A stretch of DNA of 64,000 nucleotides, from positions 62,001-126,000 of the forward strand of contig CAJPFH010000006.1 of NCBI GenBank assembly GCA_905339165.1, in the 5' to 3' direction. Numbering within the stretch: position 1 is the first letter of the stretch; each line of letters starts with the position of its first letter. Below are positions 26,692-36,527 of this stretch, one piece after another. Below the pieces are notes generated by a model. That model was given only the letters and a program-made list of their open reading frames with translations. It ran no database searches and was not told the DNA's origin. The position numbers and the translations under genes are program-made. Source of the DNA: Flavobacteriales bacterium. Lineage in GTDB: Bacteria > Bacteroidota > Bacteroidia > Flavobacteriales_E > Vicingaceae.

Positions 26692-28491
26692 TTATTTTTT
26701 TTGGCCTCTTTTTCGGTCGTTTTCGTTTAATAAAATTTTACGCAAACGAATGCTTTTTGGGGTTACTTCCACATATTCATCTTCCTGAATATATTCAAGA
26801 GCCTCTTCTAAGGTAAAGGTAAGTGGCGGAGCAATTCTCACTTTGTCGTCAGAACCGGAAGCTCGCATATTGGTAAGTTTTTTTGTTTTAGTAATATTAA
26901 TTACTAAATCTCCCGGGCGGTTGTTTTCGCCTACCACCTGACCTTCATACACACTTTCGTTCGGGTCTATAAAAAATATACCTCTATCTTGTAAATTATT
27001 TATTGAGTAGGGTATGGCGGTGCCTGTTTCCATTACGATAAGAGAACCATTTTGACGGCCAGGTATTTCGCCTTTGTAGGGTTGATATTCTATAAAGCGG
27101 TGTGTCATAACGGCTTCACCCGAAGTGGCAGTCATTAAATACGTTTTTAAACCCATTAATCCTCTCGAGGGAATAATAAACTTTAAAATCATTCTATCGG
27201 CTTTGGGGGTCATATTCATCATTTCGCCTTTTCTTACCGATACAGTTTCTATGGCTTTTCCTGCATATTCTTCGGGCAAATCAATCGTTAATTCTTCTAT
27301 GGGTTCGCATTTTCTTCCTTCTATTTCTTTAAAAATAACACGGGGCTGTCCAATTTGTAGTTCGTATCCTTCTCTTCGCATGGTTTCAATTAAAACACTT
27401 AAATGCAAAACCCCTCTTCCTGATACATTAAATGAATCAGCAGAATCTGTAGGTTCTACTCGTAAAGCAAGATTTTTCTCTAGCTCTCTTTCTAATCTTT
27501 CTTTTATATGCCTTGAGGTAACAAATTTCCCTTCTTTACCAAAAAAAGGAGAATTGTTAATGGTAAAGAGCATACTCATGGTAGGTTCTTCTATAGCAAT
27601 GGTGGGTAAAGCTTCCGGATTTTCTGCATCGGCAATAGTTTCGCCAATTTCAAAATTTTCAATTCCTACTATGGCACAAATATCACCGGCTAATACTTGT
27701 TCTACTTTCTTTTTTTCGAACCCTTCAAATACAAATAAATCTTTTATGCGTTGTTTTATTTGTTGTCCGGTTCGTTTTACAAGAGTTATTTGTTGCCCTG
27801 TTTTTAGGCTTCCGCGTTGTAGTTTACCAATAGCAAAACGACCAATATATTTCGAAAAATCTAAAGAGGTAATTAAAAGTTGTGGGGTTCCGTCTGCCAC
27901 ATTGGGAGCAGGAATGTGTTCAATAATTTTTTCGAAAAGGATATCAATATTGTTGGTGGTATTATTCCAGTGACTACTCATCCATCCGTTTTTGGCCGAG
28001 CCGTACACTACCGGAAAGTCAAGTTGATCATCGGTAGCATCAAGGCTCATCATGAGTTCAAAAACGGCTTCGCTCACTTCTTCGGGGGTGCAGTTGGGTT
28101 TGTCTACCTTATTTACCACCAAAATGGGCTTTAGGCCTAATTCCAGTGCTTTTTGAGTAACAAATCGGGTTTGAGGCATAGGACCTTCAAATGCATCAAC
28201 TAAAATTAAAACGCCTTCGGCCATATTCAAAACACGCTCTACCTCCCCTCCAAAGTCGGCATGGCCCGGAGTATCAATTATATTTATCTTATAATCTTTA
28301 TAACGAACCGATACATTTTTTGCCAGAATAGTAATACCTCGCTCTCGCTCCAAATCGTTACTGTCCATAATTAATTCACCGGGGGTTTCATGGTCTTTAA
28401 AGAGTTTGCCGGCAAGCAGCATTTTATCTACCAGTGTGGTTTTTCCGTGGTCAACGTGTGCAATAATTGCAATGTTTCTAATCTTTAGCAT
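26692..28491 (-). CDS. typA: Ribosome-associated GTPase TypA/BipA
   Basis: A translational GTPase of about 599 residues that acts on the ribosome during assembly and stress or cold response. It has [15 protein letters not shown] (G1), the switch region [25 protein letters not shown] (G3) and NKVDK (G4), followed by the EF-G-like domains and the BipA-specific C-terminus. A long forward frame (27125-27973) is antisense to it and is a shadow. Confidence 0.96.
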   Translation of the reverse strand: MLKIRNIAIIAHVDHGKTTLVDKMLLAGKLFKDHETPGELIMDSNDLERERGITILAKNVSVRYKDYKINIIDTPGHADFGGEVERVLNMAEGVLILVDAFEGPMPQTRFVTQKALELGLKPILVVNKVDKPNCTPEEVSEAVFELMMSLDATDDQLDFPVVYGSAKNGWMSSHWNNTTNNIDILFEKIIEHIPAPNVADGTPQLLITSLDFSKYIGRFAIGKLQRGSLKTGQQITLVKRTGQQIKQRIKDLFVFEGFEKKKVEQVLAGDICAIVGIENFEIGETIADAENPEALPTIAIEEPTMSMLFTINNSPFFGKEGKFVTSRHIKERLERELEKNLALRVEPTDSADSFNVSGRGVLHLSVLIETMRREGYELQIGQPRVIFKEIEGRKCEPIEELTIDLPEEYAGKAIETVSVRKGEMMNMTPKADRMILKFIIPSRGLMGLKTYLMTATSGEAVMTHRFIEYQPYKGEIPGRQNGSLIVMETGTAIPYSINNLQDRGIFFIDPNESVYEGQVVGENNRPGDLVINITKTKKLTNMRASGSDDKVRIAPPLTFTLEEALEYIQEDEYVEVTPKSIRLRKILLNENDRKRGQKK

Positions 28492-28507
28492 AATTTAAAA
28501 AAGATTG

Positions 28508-28515
28508 CAAAAGTA
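28508..28515 (-). promoter_or_regulatory. -7 promoter element of typA
   Basis: TACTTTTG on the minus strand, an exact TAnnTTTG, 16 bases before the typA ATG. Confidence 0.55.
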
Positions 28516-28575
28516 GTGTTTTGTTGCTTACTGAATACTAAAGGTGTAAATTAGTGCCCCAAGAAAAGGTAAGGT

Positions 28576-28992
28576 ATGAAAGATAAAGCAAAGAAAATAA
28601 TAGATAAAATGTATCTCAATGACCCGTTTACTAAATGGTTGGGTATTGAAAGAGTGGAGGAATCGGTAGGAAAAAGTGTTCTAAGAATGAGAGTTAAAAA
28701 CGAAATGTTAAATGGTTTTGGGATTGCCCATGGTGGAATAACGTACTCATTAGCCGATAGTGCTTTGGCCTTTGCATCGAATGGGCACGGGAAAATGTGT
28801 GTTTCTATAGAAACCTCTATTTCTCATATGGTTGCAGTAAAAGAAAATGATGTACTTACGGCCACTGCGGAGGAAATTAGCATAAAAAATAAATTCGGTG
28901 TTTATTATGTAAAAATAGTGAACCAGCATAATGAAACCGTAGCTTTGTTTAAAGGTACTGTTTACCGTAAAGAGAAAGATTGGGAAATTTAG
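28576..28992 (+). CDS. paaI: Hydroxyphenylacetyl-CoA thioesterase PaaI
   Basis: A hotdog-fold thioesterase, 138 residues, that hydrolyses aryl-CoA esters and is thought to rescue dead-end phenylacetyl-CoA intermediates. The fold motif is NGFGIAHGGITYSLADSA, with the active-site aspartate in the SLADSA helix and asparagine at the turn. DPFTKWLGIE near the N-terminus is typical of PaaI. It stands alone between typA and queG; the rest of the paa pathway, other than paaZ at 38 kb, is not in this window. Generic PaaI-family thioesterases are also possible. Confidence 0.85.
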   Translation: MKDKAKKIIDKMYLNDPFTKWLGIERVEESVGKSVLRMRVKNEMLNGFGIAHGGITYSLADSALAFASNGHGKMCVSIETSISHMVAVKENDVLTATAEEISIKNKFGVYYVKIVNQHNETVALFKGTVYRKEKDWEI

Positions 28993-29007
28993 TTCTTGTC
29001 AATCTTG

Positions 29008-29940
29008 TTATTTACTTTTTAAAATAAATTTCAAGTTTCTTTCTATTCCGCTGTGTTTTGTTCTAAGTAATGGAGAATTTTTAAATTTTTTATTAAAAAA
29101 TTCTTTATTCATTTCTGTCCATTCTTTCATTTTCCATTTTTTTATGGGTTCCAGCATTTCAAATAATGGTTCGTTGTGTGGTTGAGCAAATCGATTCCAA
29201 GGGCAAACCTGCTGACAGATATCGCAACCAAACATATTTTCTTGAATTTTATTTTCAAATAATGGAGGAATTTTTTCATCTTTTAATTCTATGGTAGCGT
29301 ACGAAATGCATTTAGAAGCATCTACCGAAAATGGTTCTATGGCGTGTGTAGGGCAGGCATCAATGCATTGCGTACAAGTTCCGCAATAATTTTCTATAGG
29401 AGTATCGTATTCAAATTTGGCATCGCAAATTATTTCTGCAATAAAAAAATAAGAACCTTTGTTTTTATTAATTAAAAGGGTGTGTTTTCCTATCCAACCT
29501 AATCCACTTTTTGCGGCCCACACTCTTTCCATTACAGGAGCCGAATCGGTAAACACTCGTGCATTTATTTTTCCGGTTTGTTGTTGAAAAATTTCAAGTA
29601 ATAGAAATAATTTATCTTTTATTACTTTATGGTAGTCGTTTCCCCAAGCGTACATAGAAATACGGGGAGCCTCTGCAGGTTGTTTTTCGGTGCTGTAATA
29701 GTTATATAGCAAAGAAATAACAGATACAGCTCCTTCTACCAATAAGGAAGGATTCATTCTTTTTTCGAAATAATTTTCGAGGTATTGCATTTTTCCATGT
29801 TTCCCTTCTTGTAGCCATGTTTTCATTCGAGGGGCTTCTTCTTTCAAATAGCCGACAGCAGAAATTCCGCAACATTCAAAACCCAATTCTTTGGCTAACT
29901 CTTTGAGGATATGTGTTCGCTCGGAAATTGATTTATTCAT
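29008..29940 (-). CDS. queG: Epoxyqueuosine reductase
   Basis: Reduces epoxyqueuosine to queuosine in tRNA, using cobalamin and two [4Fe-4S] clusters. Two cluster motifs are present: [16 protein letters not shown] and [10 protein letters not shown]. The N-terminal half is the reductive-dehalogenase-like fold with the conserved [15 protein letters not shown]. About 310 residues, near family length. The ATG at 29940 is chosen over a TTG three codons upstream. It overlaps the end of ruvB by 8 bases, indicating coupled translation. Confidence 0.93.
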   Translation of the reverse strand: MNKSISERTHILKELAKELGFECCGISAVGYLKEEAPRMKTWLQEGKHGKMQYLENYFEKRMNPSLLVEGAVSVISLLYNYYSTEKQPAEAPRISMYAWGNDYHKVIKDKLFLLLEIFQQQTGKINARVFTDSAPVMERVWAAKSGLGWIGKHTLLINKNKGSYFFIAEIICDAKFEYDTPIENYCGTCTQCIDACPTHAIEPFSVDASKCISYATIELKDEKIPPLFENKIQENMFGCDICQQVCPWNRFAQPHNEPLFEMLEPIKKWKMKEWTEMNKEFFNKKFKNSPLLRTKHSGIERNLKFILKSK

Positions 29941-30970
29941 TATTGCCAAAAAACAAAGAGCCTTGTTCTTTAGGGGGTATTTTGCCTAAATGGATATAAG
30001 CTTTTTCGGTTACTTCTCTGCCTCTGGGCGTACGCATGATAAAACCTTCTTTTATTAAAAAAGGTTCGTACACTTCTTCAATGGTTCCGGCTTCTTCTGA
30101 AACTGCCGTAGAAATGGTAGTGAGCCCTACAGGTCCTCCTTTAAATTTATCTATAATAGTGGTAAGTATTCGGTTGTCCATTTCATCTAAGCCATATTGA
30201 TCTACATTTAATGCGGCTAGAGAAGAACGTGTAATTTCTAAATGTATGGTACCATCGCCTTTTATTTGAGCAAAATCGCGTACCCTGCGTAACAGTGCAT
30301 TTGTAATACGTGGGGTTCCTCGGCTTCTGCCTGCAATTTCTGCAGCTGCATCGTTGGTAATTTGTATTTTTAGTATTTGAGCCGAGCGTTTAACAATTGA
30401 ACTTAGCAATGTAGATTCATAATACTCTAACCGTGCATTAATTCCAAATCGTGCACGTAAAGGGGCTGTTAGCAATCCTGTGCGGGTTGTAGCTCCAATT
30501 AAAGTAAATGGATTGAGAGATATTTGTACTGAGCGGGCACTTGGGCCGGAATCAATCATAATATCAATTTTATAGTCTTCCATAGCGGAATAAAGATATT
30601 CTTCTACCACCGGACTTAGGCGGTGTATTTCATCAATAAAAAGCACATCTCCTTTTTCTAAATTGGTTAGTAAGCCCGCTAAATCGCCTGGCTTTTCGAG
30701 TACAGGCCCAGAGGTTACTTTTATATTTACTCCCAACTCGTTGGCAATGATATTGGCTAATGTGGTTTTTCCTAATCCGGGAGGGCCGTGCAGCAATACA
30801 TGGTCTAACGCTTCTCCTCGTTGTGCAGCGGCTTCTACAAATACTTTTAAATTTTCTACTACCTGGTTTTGCCCCGTAAAATCATTAAAATTTAAAGGAC
30901 GAAGTACTTTTTCTATTTCTTTTTCGGCCGGATTTAAATTTTCGGAATCGGGGTTAAGATTGGGATTCAT
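29933..30970 (-). CDS. ruvB: Holliday junction branch migration helicase RuvB
   Basis: The AAA+ motor of RuvAB recombination-intermediate processing. Walker [13 protein letters not shown], Walker B LFIDEIHR, sensor 1 GATTRTG and the arginine finger in RARFGI are present, with the winged-helix C-terminus ([12 protein letters not shown]). The protein is 345 residues, full length. A -7 element lies 20 bases upstream. The queG start overlaps its stop. Confidence 0.97.
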   Translation of the reverse strand: MNPNLNPDSENLNPAEKEIEKVLRPLNFNDFTGQNQVVENLKVFVEAAAQRGEALDHVLLHGPPGLGKTTLANIIANELGVNIKVTSGPVLEKPGDLAGLLTNLEKGDVLFIDEIHRLSPVVEEYLYSAMEDYKIDIMIDSGPSARSVQISLNPFTLIGATTRTGLLTAPLRARFGINARLEYYESTLLSSIVKRSAQILKIQITNDAAAEIAGRSRGTPRITNALLRRVRDFAQIKGDGTIHLEITRSSLAALNVDQYGLDEMDNRILTTIIDKFKGGPVGLTTISTAVSEEAGTIEEVYEPFLIKEGFIMRTPRGREVTEKAYIHLGKIPPKEQGSLFFGNNE

Positions 30971-30989
30971 AGTAAATTCGGAATAGCAG

Positions 30990-30997
30990 CAAAGGTA
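30990..30997 (-). promoter_or_regulatory. -7 promoter element of ruvB
   Basis: TACCTTTG on the minus strand, an exact TAnnTTTG, 19 bases before the ruvB ATG. Confidence 0.55.
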
Positions 30998-31016
30998 GTA
31001 AAATGTTTACACTTGT

Positions 31017-31349
31017 TTAGATTTGCATATAATCGGCAATAGCTTCTTTTATCAATATTTCCTGTTCTTCAGGATTTAAAAAAGGAAGTTTTTTTGTGCG
31101 TTCCCAATGTGGCCATCCCTCTTCATCAAGTCCTTTGTAAGTATAATAACCGAAAGGCTCCAACACTTTACATAATGCAATATGAATAATATCTAATTTC
31201 TGATCCTTTGAAAAAAGTTGGGGAGGTTTTGCCAACTCCTGCAACCCAATAATAAAAAGAAGGGAGGTGGCATCAAGTTTTTCCCCAAAACGATCTACAC
31301 ATATTTTTTCTACTTCTTTCCAACGAAATTCAATATCTTTTTTTACCAT
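31017..31349 (-). CDS. Hypothetical protein, 110 residues
   Basis: No recognised domain. It is a mostly helical, charged cytosolic protein with no signal peptide or membrane segment; VCNR-like metal motifs are absent. It begins MVKKDIEFRWKEVE and ends EAIADYMQI, with an aromatic loop (GYYTYKGLDEEGWPHW). It lies between ruvB and a divergent CvpA-like gene, with an exact -7 element four bases before its ATG. The regular start and high-quality reading frame make it a real gene. I do not assign a function. Confidence 0.6.
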   Translation of the reverse strand: MVKKDIEFRWKEVEKICVDRFGEKLDATSLLFIIGLQELAKPPQLFSKDQKLDIIHIALCKVLEPFGYYTYKGLDEEGWPHWERTKKLPFLNPEEQEILIKEAIADYMQI

Positions 31350-31353
31350 GCTT

Positions 31354-31361
31354 CAAAATTA
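31354..31361 (-). promoter_or_regulatory. -7 promoter element of the 110-residue gene
   Basis: TAATTTTG on the minus strand, exact TAnnTTTG, only four bases before the ATG at 31349, so the transcript would be nearly leaderless. It is close to, and divergent from, the element of the CvpA gene. Confidence 0.5.
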
Positions 31362-31367
31362 GATACT

Positions 31368-31375
31368 TATTTTTG
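31368..31375 (+). promoter_or_regulatory. -7 promoter element of the CvpA-family gene
   Basis: TATTTTTG, exact TAnnTTTG, five bases before the GTG start at 31380. Together with 31354-31361 it makes a compact divergent promoter pair. Confidence 0.5.
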
Positions 31376-31379
31376 ACTT

Positions 31380-31865
31380 GTGAGTTACTTGGATATACTT
31401 CTAATAATTCCCTTACTTTGGGGTGGTTTTAAAGGCTTCCGTAAGGGATTGGTAATGGAGTTGGCCACCATTGCTGCTTTACTTTTGGGCACTTGGGTAA
31501 GTATTAAGTTTTATACTTTATTTTCGGCATGGCTTAAAAATTCACTCAATTGGCAGGGCGAGTGGCTTCCTTTAATGGCTTTTGCCATTCTTTTTATTGG
31601 GGTACTTATTGGGGTTTATGCGGTGGCAGGTCTTGCCGATAAAACCTTAAAAGCGGCAGCACTTGGAGTGTTTAATAAACTGGCTGGGGCTTTTTTGGGA
31701 GCTGGAAAGTTTGCTTTAATACTTGGAATTATTTTATTTTTGGCAGAAAAAATACATACTCATTACCCTTTTATTCCTCAACAAGCAAAAGAAAAATCGT
31801 TGCTTTATAAACCTGTTTTTATGCTTGCAGAAACCGTAATGCCACATATTAAAGAAAGATTATAA
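31380..31865 (+). CDS. CvpA family membrane protein
   Basis: 161 residues with about four hydrophobic segments (LDILLIIPLLWGGFKGFRKG at the N-terminus is typical of the CvpA family, as is ELATIAALLLGTWVSIKF). CvpA is needed for colicin V production in E. coli and its cellular role is unclear. The start is GTG. It ends 3 bases before the tag gene, so the two are co-transcribed. Confidence 0.8.
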   Translation: MSYLDILLIIPLLWGGFKGFRKGLVMELATIAALLLGTWVSIKFYTLFSAWLKNSLNWQGEWLPLMAFAILFIGVLIGVYAVAGLADKTLKAAALGVFNKLAGAFLGAGKFALILGIILFLAEKIHTHYPFIPQQAKEKSLLYKPVFMLAETVMPHIKERL

Positions 31866-31868
31866 ATA

Positions 31869-32432
31869 ATGAAAAAGAAAACACGTTGTGCTTGGTGTGT
31901 GGGTAACGAACTTTACGAAAAATACCATGATGAAGAGTGGGGAACACCCGTACACGATGATAAAAAGTTATTCGAATTCTTAATTCTCGAATCATTTCAG
32001 GCAGGGTTAAGTTGGCTAACGGTACTTAAAAAACGCGAAAATTTTAGAAAAGCGTTTGCCAATTTTGATGTGCAAAAAGTGGCTAAGTTTAATGCTGCAA
32101 AAATTGAAACATTGATCCAAGATGCAGGGATCATTCGCAACAAACTAAAAATTGAAGCGGCAGTAAATAATGCTAAAAAATTTATAGAAATTCAAAAAGA
32201 ATTTGGCTCGTTTGATGCGTATGTATGGGGCTTTACAAAACATAAAACCATTGTTAATAGCCCTAAAATCGTACAAGAAATTCCGGCTAAAACGGCCTTA
32301 TCTGATGCCATGAGCAAGGATATGGGTAAGCGTGGTTTTAAATTTAGAGGTTCTACTATTTGTTATGCTTTTATGCAAGCTGTAGGAATGGTAAACGATC
32401 ATACTACAGATTGCTGGAGAAAAAAATATTAA
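31869..32432 (+). CDS. tag: DNA-3-methyladenine glycosylase I
   Basis: Excises 3-methyladenine from alkylated DNA in base-excision repair. Zinc-snap residues are C7 and H20 near the N-terminus (CAWCVGNELYEKYHDEEWG) with histidine and cysteine in DHTTDCW near the C-terminus. LILESFQAGLSW is the catalytic region. At 187 residues it is the normal length. It is paired with the CvpA-family gene. Confidence 0.95.
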   Translation: MKKKTRCAWCVGNELYEKYHDEEWGTPVHDDKKLFEFLILESFQAGLSWLTVLKKRENFRKAFANFDVQKVAKFNAAKIETLIQDAGIIRNKLKIEAAVNNAKKFIEIQKEFGSFDAYVWGFTKHKTIVNSPKIVQEIPAKTALSDAMSKDMGKRGFKFRGSTICYAFMQAVGMVNDHTTDCWRKKY

Positions 32433-32450
32433 TGTAGAAAGATTGTTGTT

Positions 32451-34979
32451 CTACCATCCATTAAGACTTCCCCCAATAGTAAAATGTATTTCGTTTCGTT
32501 TACTTCCGGGTACGTGTACTCCTGGTACATCATCGAAGCGGTAGCCCCAATCTAAACCCAGCAAACCAAACATGGGCATAAAAATACGAATACCAAAACC
32601 AGCCGATCTTCTTGCTTCGAAGGGTTTGAATTCTCTGAAACGCTGCCATGAATTTCCGGCTTCGGCAAAAGATAATAAGTAAATAGTGGCATTAGGATTT
32701 GGACTTAATAAAAATCTCATTTCCATTGTGTACTTACTGGCAATACCTGCCCCGGTAGTTGGCGAAAGCACTCCATTTCCATATCCCCGCAGGGCAATAA
32801 TTTCTCTGCCATCTAATTGAAAATTGGTTAAACCATCGCCTCCGAGGTAAAATCTTTCAAAGGGAGTAAGCCCCAATGATTTGCTGTAAAAACCTAAAAA
32901 TCCGTATCCCATTTTAGCACTCAAAACTAATTTCTTTGCAAGGGGAGTGTACCATTGGGTTTGAAACCTCCATTTGTGGTATTCAATTAAATTAAATCTT
33001 TTGTTTAAAGGCATGGAGGAGTAGTCGGCTCCGGTACGAAACGCAGAATACGGAGGAGTAACTTGAAGAGAAAATGTGCTTTGTGATCCGGTACGAGGAA
33101 AAATAGGTTGATCGGAAGAATTGCGAGCTAATGAAAAACGATAGCTTAGGTTATTTGCATATCCATTGGTAAAAATAAAAGCTCCAACGTAATTTCTTAA
33201 GTCGTAGTATTGGTAAGATACTTCGTGGTAAACGGTAAAAAAGTCATCGGGCCATTTTAATCTTTTTCCTAACCCAAAAACAATACCGGTAGTTTTCATT
33301 ACCTGTCTGTTTGGATTGCGTACTTTATCGCCATTTACATCAATACTGTCTTTTAAAAATCTGCGTTCTCCGTTTGAAAAAACCGAATGATACACCGAGG
33401 TAGTAAGTGAGGTGGGCTTTTTGCCACCCAACCAGGGTTCTGTAAAAGACAAGTTGTACGATTGGTAAAATAATCCTGTGGTTTGCATACGCACGCTTAA
33501 GCGTTGTCCATCGCCCGATGGGAGAGGGCGCCATGCACTACCTTTAAAGAAATTGCGAGTAGAAAAATTAGTGAATACCACTCCCAGTGTACCTACAATG
33601 CGATTTCCTCCCCAACCACCGGAGAGTTCAATTTGGTCGGAAGGTTTTTCTTCTACGGTGTACTCAATATCTACAGTGCCGTTTTCGGGATCTGGTTTTG
33701 GATTTACCCCTAATGTTTCGGCATTAAAGTACCCTAGTGTTGCTAACTCGCGTTGTGAACGTATAATATCGGAACGGCTGAATAATTGCCCCGGACGTGT
33801 TTTTAGCTCTCGCATTATAACATGGTCGTTGGTTTTGGTGTTTCCACTTACATATACTTTATTAATGCTAGCCTGCCTTCCTTCGTAAATACGTATTTCA
33901 AAATCGATGGAATCATTTTCCACAGCAACTTCAACGGGGGTTACAGAAAAAAACAAGTATCCGTCATCCATATATAAAGAAGTTACATCTCGACCATTAG
34001 GATTCATGTACAATCGGGTATCCATGTATTTCTGATTAAACTCGTCCCCTTTTTTAATGTTCAATATTTTACTTAATTGCTCATCGGTGTACTTTGTATT
34101 CCCAACCCATTTTATATTTCTGAAATAATATTTTGGCCCTTCTTTAAGGGTTATTTCAATGATTAATGTTTTTTCGTTATTCTTATAAACCGTGTCGTGT
34201 ACTATGGCTGCATCTCTGTAGCCTTTTTCATTGTATTTTGAAATTACTTTTTGTTTATCTTCTTCGTAAGTACTTTGTTTAAACTTAGAAATGGTAAATA
34301 GGCTATACCATGTATTTGTTTTCGTTTTTTTCATGGATCTTCGCAATTTCCCATCGCTAATATTTTCGTTGTTTTGAAAAATAATATTCTTGATTTTTAT
34401 ACGGTGGTTTCTTTTAATATGCACCATTAAAATAACGCTGTTTTGAAGTGTTGTGTCCGGAATCTCTTTAATGGTAACTTCAGCGTTTAGAAACCCTTTG
34501 TCTACAAAAAAGGTTTTTACTTTGTTTTTTGAAGTAGTAATTAAATCTTCGGTAACTACACGACCTCTGGCTAAATCTATTTTTTCTCTCAAATCGTTGG
34601 CAATTCCTTTTCTAACACCTGTAAACATAAATTTTGAAAGGCGTGGACGTTCGGTTAATCTTATTTCTAAAAAAATGGTATTATCTGTAATTTTAACAGC
34701 ATAAATACCTATATCGGAAAAAAGTTTTTGCTGCCACAAATTATTAATGGCTTTCGAAATTTTATCACCTGGTATAAGTATTTTATCACCGGGAACAAGC
34801 CCTGTAATTATTTTTAGTGCGTTATGGTCTAAGTGGTTTGCTCCGGAAAAGGTAATTCCTCCTAACTCATATTCAATGGGATTAGAATAGCTTATTTTTT
34901 CATCTTCGCCTACTAATATCTGTGAGAAAACGGTTCCTGTAACAAAAAATCCGATAAGTAGTAAGAGCGTTTTTTTCAT
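32451..34979 (-). CDS. bamA: Outer membrane protein assembly factor BamA
   Basis: Assembles outer membrane beta-barrel proteins. The 842-residue product has a signal peptide (LLLIGFFVTGTVFS), a run of POTRA domains over roughly the first 430 residues, and a C-terminal Omp85 barrel ending EIHFTIGGSLNGW with an aromatic terminus. It is the last gene of the leftward uppS-bamA run, following uppS by 15 bases. This is the canonical BamA of the genome, distinct from the shorter paralogue at 10969. Confidence 0.94.
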   Translation of the reverse strand: MKKTLLLLIGFFVTGTVFSQILVGEDEKISYSNPIEYELGGITFSGANHLDHNALKIITGLVPGDKILIPGDKISKAINNLWQQKLFSDIGIYAVKITDNTIFLEIRLTERPRLSKFMFTGVRKGIANDLREKIDLARGRVVTEDLITTSKNKVKTFFVDKGFLNAEVTIKEIPDTTLQNSVILMVHIKRNHRIKIKNIIFQNNENISDGKLRRSMKKTKTNTWYSLFTISKFKQSTYEEDKQKVISKYNEKGYRDAAIVHDTVYKNNEKTLIIEITLKEGPKYYFRNIKWVGNTKYTDEQLSKILNIKKGDEFNQKYMDTRLYMNPNGRDVTSLYMDDGYLFFSVTPVEVAVENDSIDFEIRIYEGRQASINKVYVSGNTKTNDHVIMRELKTRPGQLFSRSDIIRSQRELATLGYFNAETLGVNPKPDPENGTVDIEYTVEEKPSDQIELSGGWGGNRIVGTLGVVFTNFSTRNFFKGSAWRPLPSGDGQRLSVRMQTTGLFYQSYNLSFTEPWLGGKKPTSLTTSVYHSVFSNGERRFLKDSIDVNGDKVRNPNRQVMKTTGIVFGLGKRLKWPDDFFTVYHEVSYQYYDLRNYVGAFIFTNGYANNLSYRFSLARNSSDQPIFPRTGSQSTFSLQVTPPYSAFRTGADYSSMPLNKRFNLIEYHKWRFQTQWYTPLAKKLVLSAKMGYGFLGFYSKSLGLTPFERFYLGGDGLTNFQLDGREIIALRGYGNGVLSPTTGAGIASKYTMEMRFLLSPNPNATIYLLSFAEAGNSWQRFREFKPFEARRSAGFGIRIFMPMFGLLGLDWGYRFDDVPGVHVPGSKRNEIHFTIGGSLNGW

Positions 34980-34994
34980 GTTTATACTTCTCGA

Positions 34995-35732
34995 TTATAA
35001 TTGTTCGCTGGTTAAACCAAATCTTCGTTCACGATGTTGAAAATCTATGACGGCCTCATAAAAATCTTCTTTTCCAAATTCAGGCCACAACTTTTTTGTA
35101 AAGTAGAATTCGGTATAGGCTATTTGCCAAAGCAAAAAATTGCTAATGCGGTATTCACCGCTAGTGCGTATAAGTAGTTCGGGGTCTGGAATAGAGTGAG
35201 TGCATAAGTATTGGTCTATAGTTGATTCGTTTATGTATTCTTTTGATAAACGGTTGTTTAATACTTCGTCTACCATCAATTTTATGGCGTTGGTTATTTC
35301 CCATTTTGAACTGTAACTAAGGGCTAATACCAAACTTAAGCCGGTATTTGAGGAGGTTTCTTGAATGGCTTTTTGCAATTCAGCATGACAATTTCCGGGT
35401 AAACTTTTTAAGTTTCCTATTGCTTTTAAACTAATGTTGTTTTTTTGAAGTATGCCCACTTCGGCTACAATAGTGTTTACCAGTAACTCCATCAAGGCAT
35501 CTACTTCTTGCTTGGGTCTATTCCAGTTTTCTGTAGAAAAGGCATAAAGGGTAAGAAATTGGACTTTTACTTCTGCTGCAGCTTCTACTACTCTGCGAAC
35601 AGACTCTACACCTGCCTGATGCCCCAAAATTCTTTCTTTGCCTTGTTTTTTGGCCCATCGGCCGTTGCCATCCATAATAATGGCAATGTGTTTAGGAATA
35701 TTATTTTTATCAATTTGATTAAGTAACGACAT
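34995..35732 (-). CDS. uppS: Isoprenyl transferase (undecaprenyl-diphosphate synthase)
   Basis: Makes the polyprenyl lipid carrier for peptidoglycan and other envelope glycans. The substrate-binding motif IAIIMDGNGRWAKK and FSTENWNRP are characteristic, and the catalytic aspartate is in the first. About 245 residues from the ATG at 35732. A frame extends upstream to a TTG at 35765, but a -7-like element (CATATTTG, 35763-35770) lies on it. It is followed by bamA, the usual Bacteroidota arrangement. Confidence 0.94.
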   Translation of the reverse strand: MSLLNQIDKNNIPKHIAIIMDGNGRWAKKQGKERILGHQAGVESVRRVVEAAAEVKVQFLTLYAFSTENWNRPKQEVDALMELLVNTIVAEVGILQKNNISLKAIGNLKSLPGNCHAELQKAIQETSSNTGLSLVLALSYSSKWEITNAIKLMVDEVLNNRLSKEYINESTIDQYLCTHSIPDPELLIRTSGEYRISNFLLWQIAYTEFYFTKKLWPEFGKEDFYEAVIDFQHRERRFGLTSEQL

Positions 35733-35762
35733 ACAATTAGCGAAACAATGCGGTTTGGGGTG

Positions 35763-35770
35763 CAAATATG
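35763..35770 (-). promoter_or_regulatory. Possible -7 element of uppS
   Basis: CATATTTG on the minus strand, one base off TAnnTTTG, 30 bases before the uppS ATG. It supports the shorter start. Confidence 0.35.
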
Positions 35771-35791
35771 AGATTAATCAATAAATTTATT

Positions 35792-36523
35792 TTAAAAAAG
35801 ATGCGGGCAGCGGTCAAAAGCTTTCCGAAACTTGTAGGTTATAATTACTCCCGAAAAATTGTACCAATCGTAATTTTTTGCATTTCCCTTTTGGTAACCT
35901 ATGGCATAAACATTTTCAAGACGGTCTAGTTCATCGGTATAGGTTTTTCGCATACCCCATTCTATCGATGCTCCAAAAGATCCTCCTAAATTAAATTTAT
36001 ATCCTATGCCAAACGGAATAACAACATTGCTCATCCAACTATCGGTAACATTTTCTGAATTGAAAATAGTTTTCTCTTTATTGTTCCCATTGTAGTATAA
36101 GTCTATTTTAGATAGAAATGCACTAACCCCTATAAAAACATAGGGAGTGTGATTTTTTTCTTTTATTCCAATTTGGTATTCTAAAAAGTTAAACTCTAAC
36201 TGCCCTGAAGCCTCGTAAATTGGCCCACTCATGGCGTAATTGCGAAATGAATTAAAGGCAATTTGTGTTGAATAATCCGAAGCTTTTAGTTTTCCGTACA
36301 AGAGTGTGGTTTTTAAAGAGTATCTTTTACTTAAATTTTTTCGGTACACTAACCCGGCTGCTGGCAAATAGCATTGGTTAAAATGTTTGGTGGGATTTAG
36401 TTCTCCAATGTAATAGGAGGCCCCTAAAAATAAACCTAATTCGGAGTGTTGGGCAAAAGAATAGCTGGTAAGGAAAAATACAAAACCGGCACAAAGTGTC
36501 GCTATTTTATTAACAAAAACCAA
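35792..36523 (-). CDS. porG: PorG-type T9SS outer membrane protein (DUF6089)
   Basis: 243 residues. The signal peptide (MVFVNKIATLCAGFVFFLTS) is cut near SFAQ, followed by a small beta-barrel with FLGASYYIGELNPTKHF, the typical PorG/DUF6089 opening, and WGMRKTYTDELDR. PorG is an outer membrane part of the type IX secretion machinery. It starts with TTG at 36523, 4 bases after the stop of the preceding barrel gene, so it is translationally linked. It sits upstream of uppS and bamA, a placement often seen for porG. The porG call rests on family and context. Confidence 0.75.
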   Translation of the reverse strand: MVFVNKIATLCAGFVFFLTSYSFAQHSELGLFLGASYYIGELNPTKHFNQCYLPAAGLVYRKNLSKRYSLKTTLLYGKLKASDYSTQIAFNSFRNYAMSGPIYEASGQLEFNFLEYQIGIKEKNHTPYVFIGVSAFLSKIDLYYNGNNKEKTIFNSENVTDSWMSNVVIPFGIGYKFNLGGSFGASIEWGMRKTYTDELDRLENVYAIGYQKGNAKNYDWYNFSGVIITYKFRKAFDRCPHLF

Positions 36524-36527
36524 TGGT

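Noticed and set aside
27125-27973. A 282-residue forward frame opposite typA
   Set aside because: It is wholly antisense to a strongly conserved GTPase, and its product is rich in Ser, Ile and Pro with no domain. It is a codon-usage shadow.
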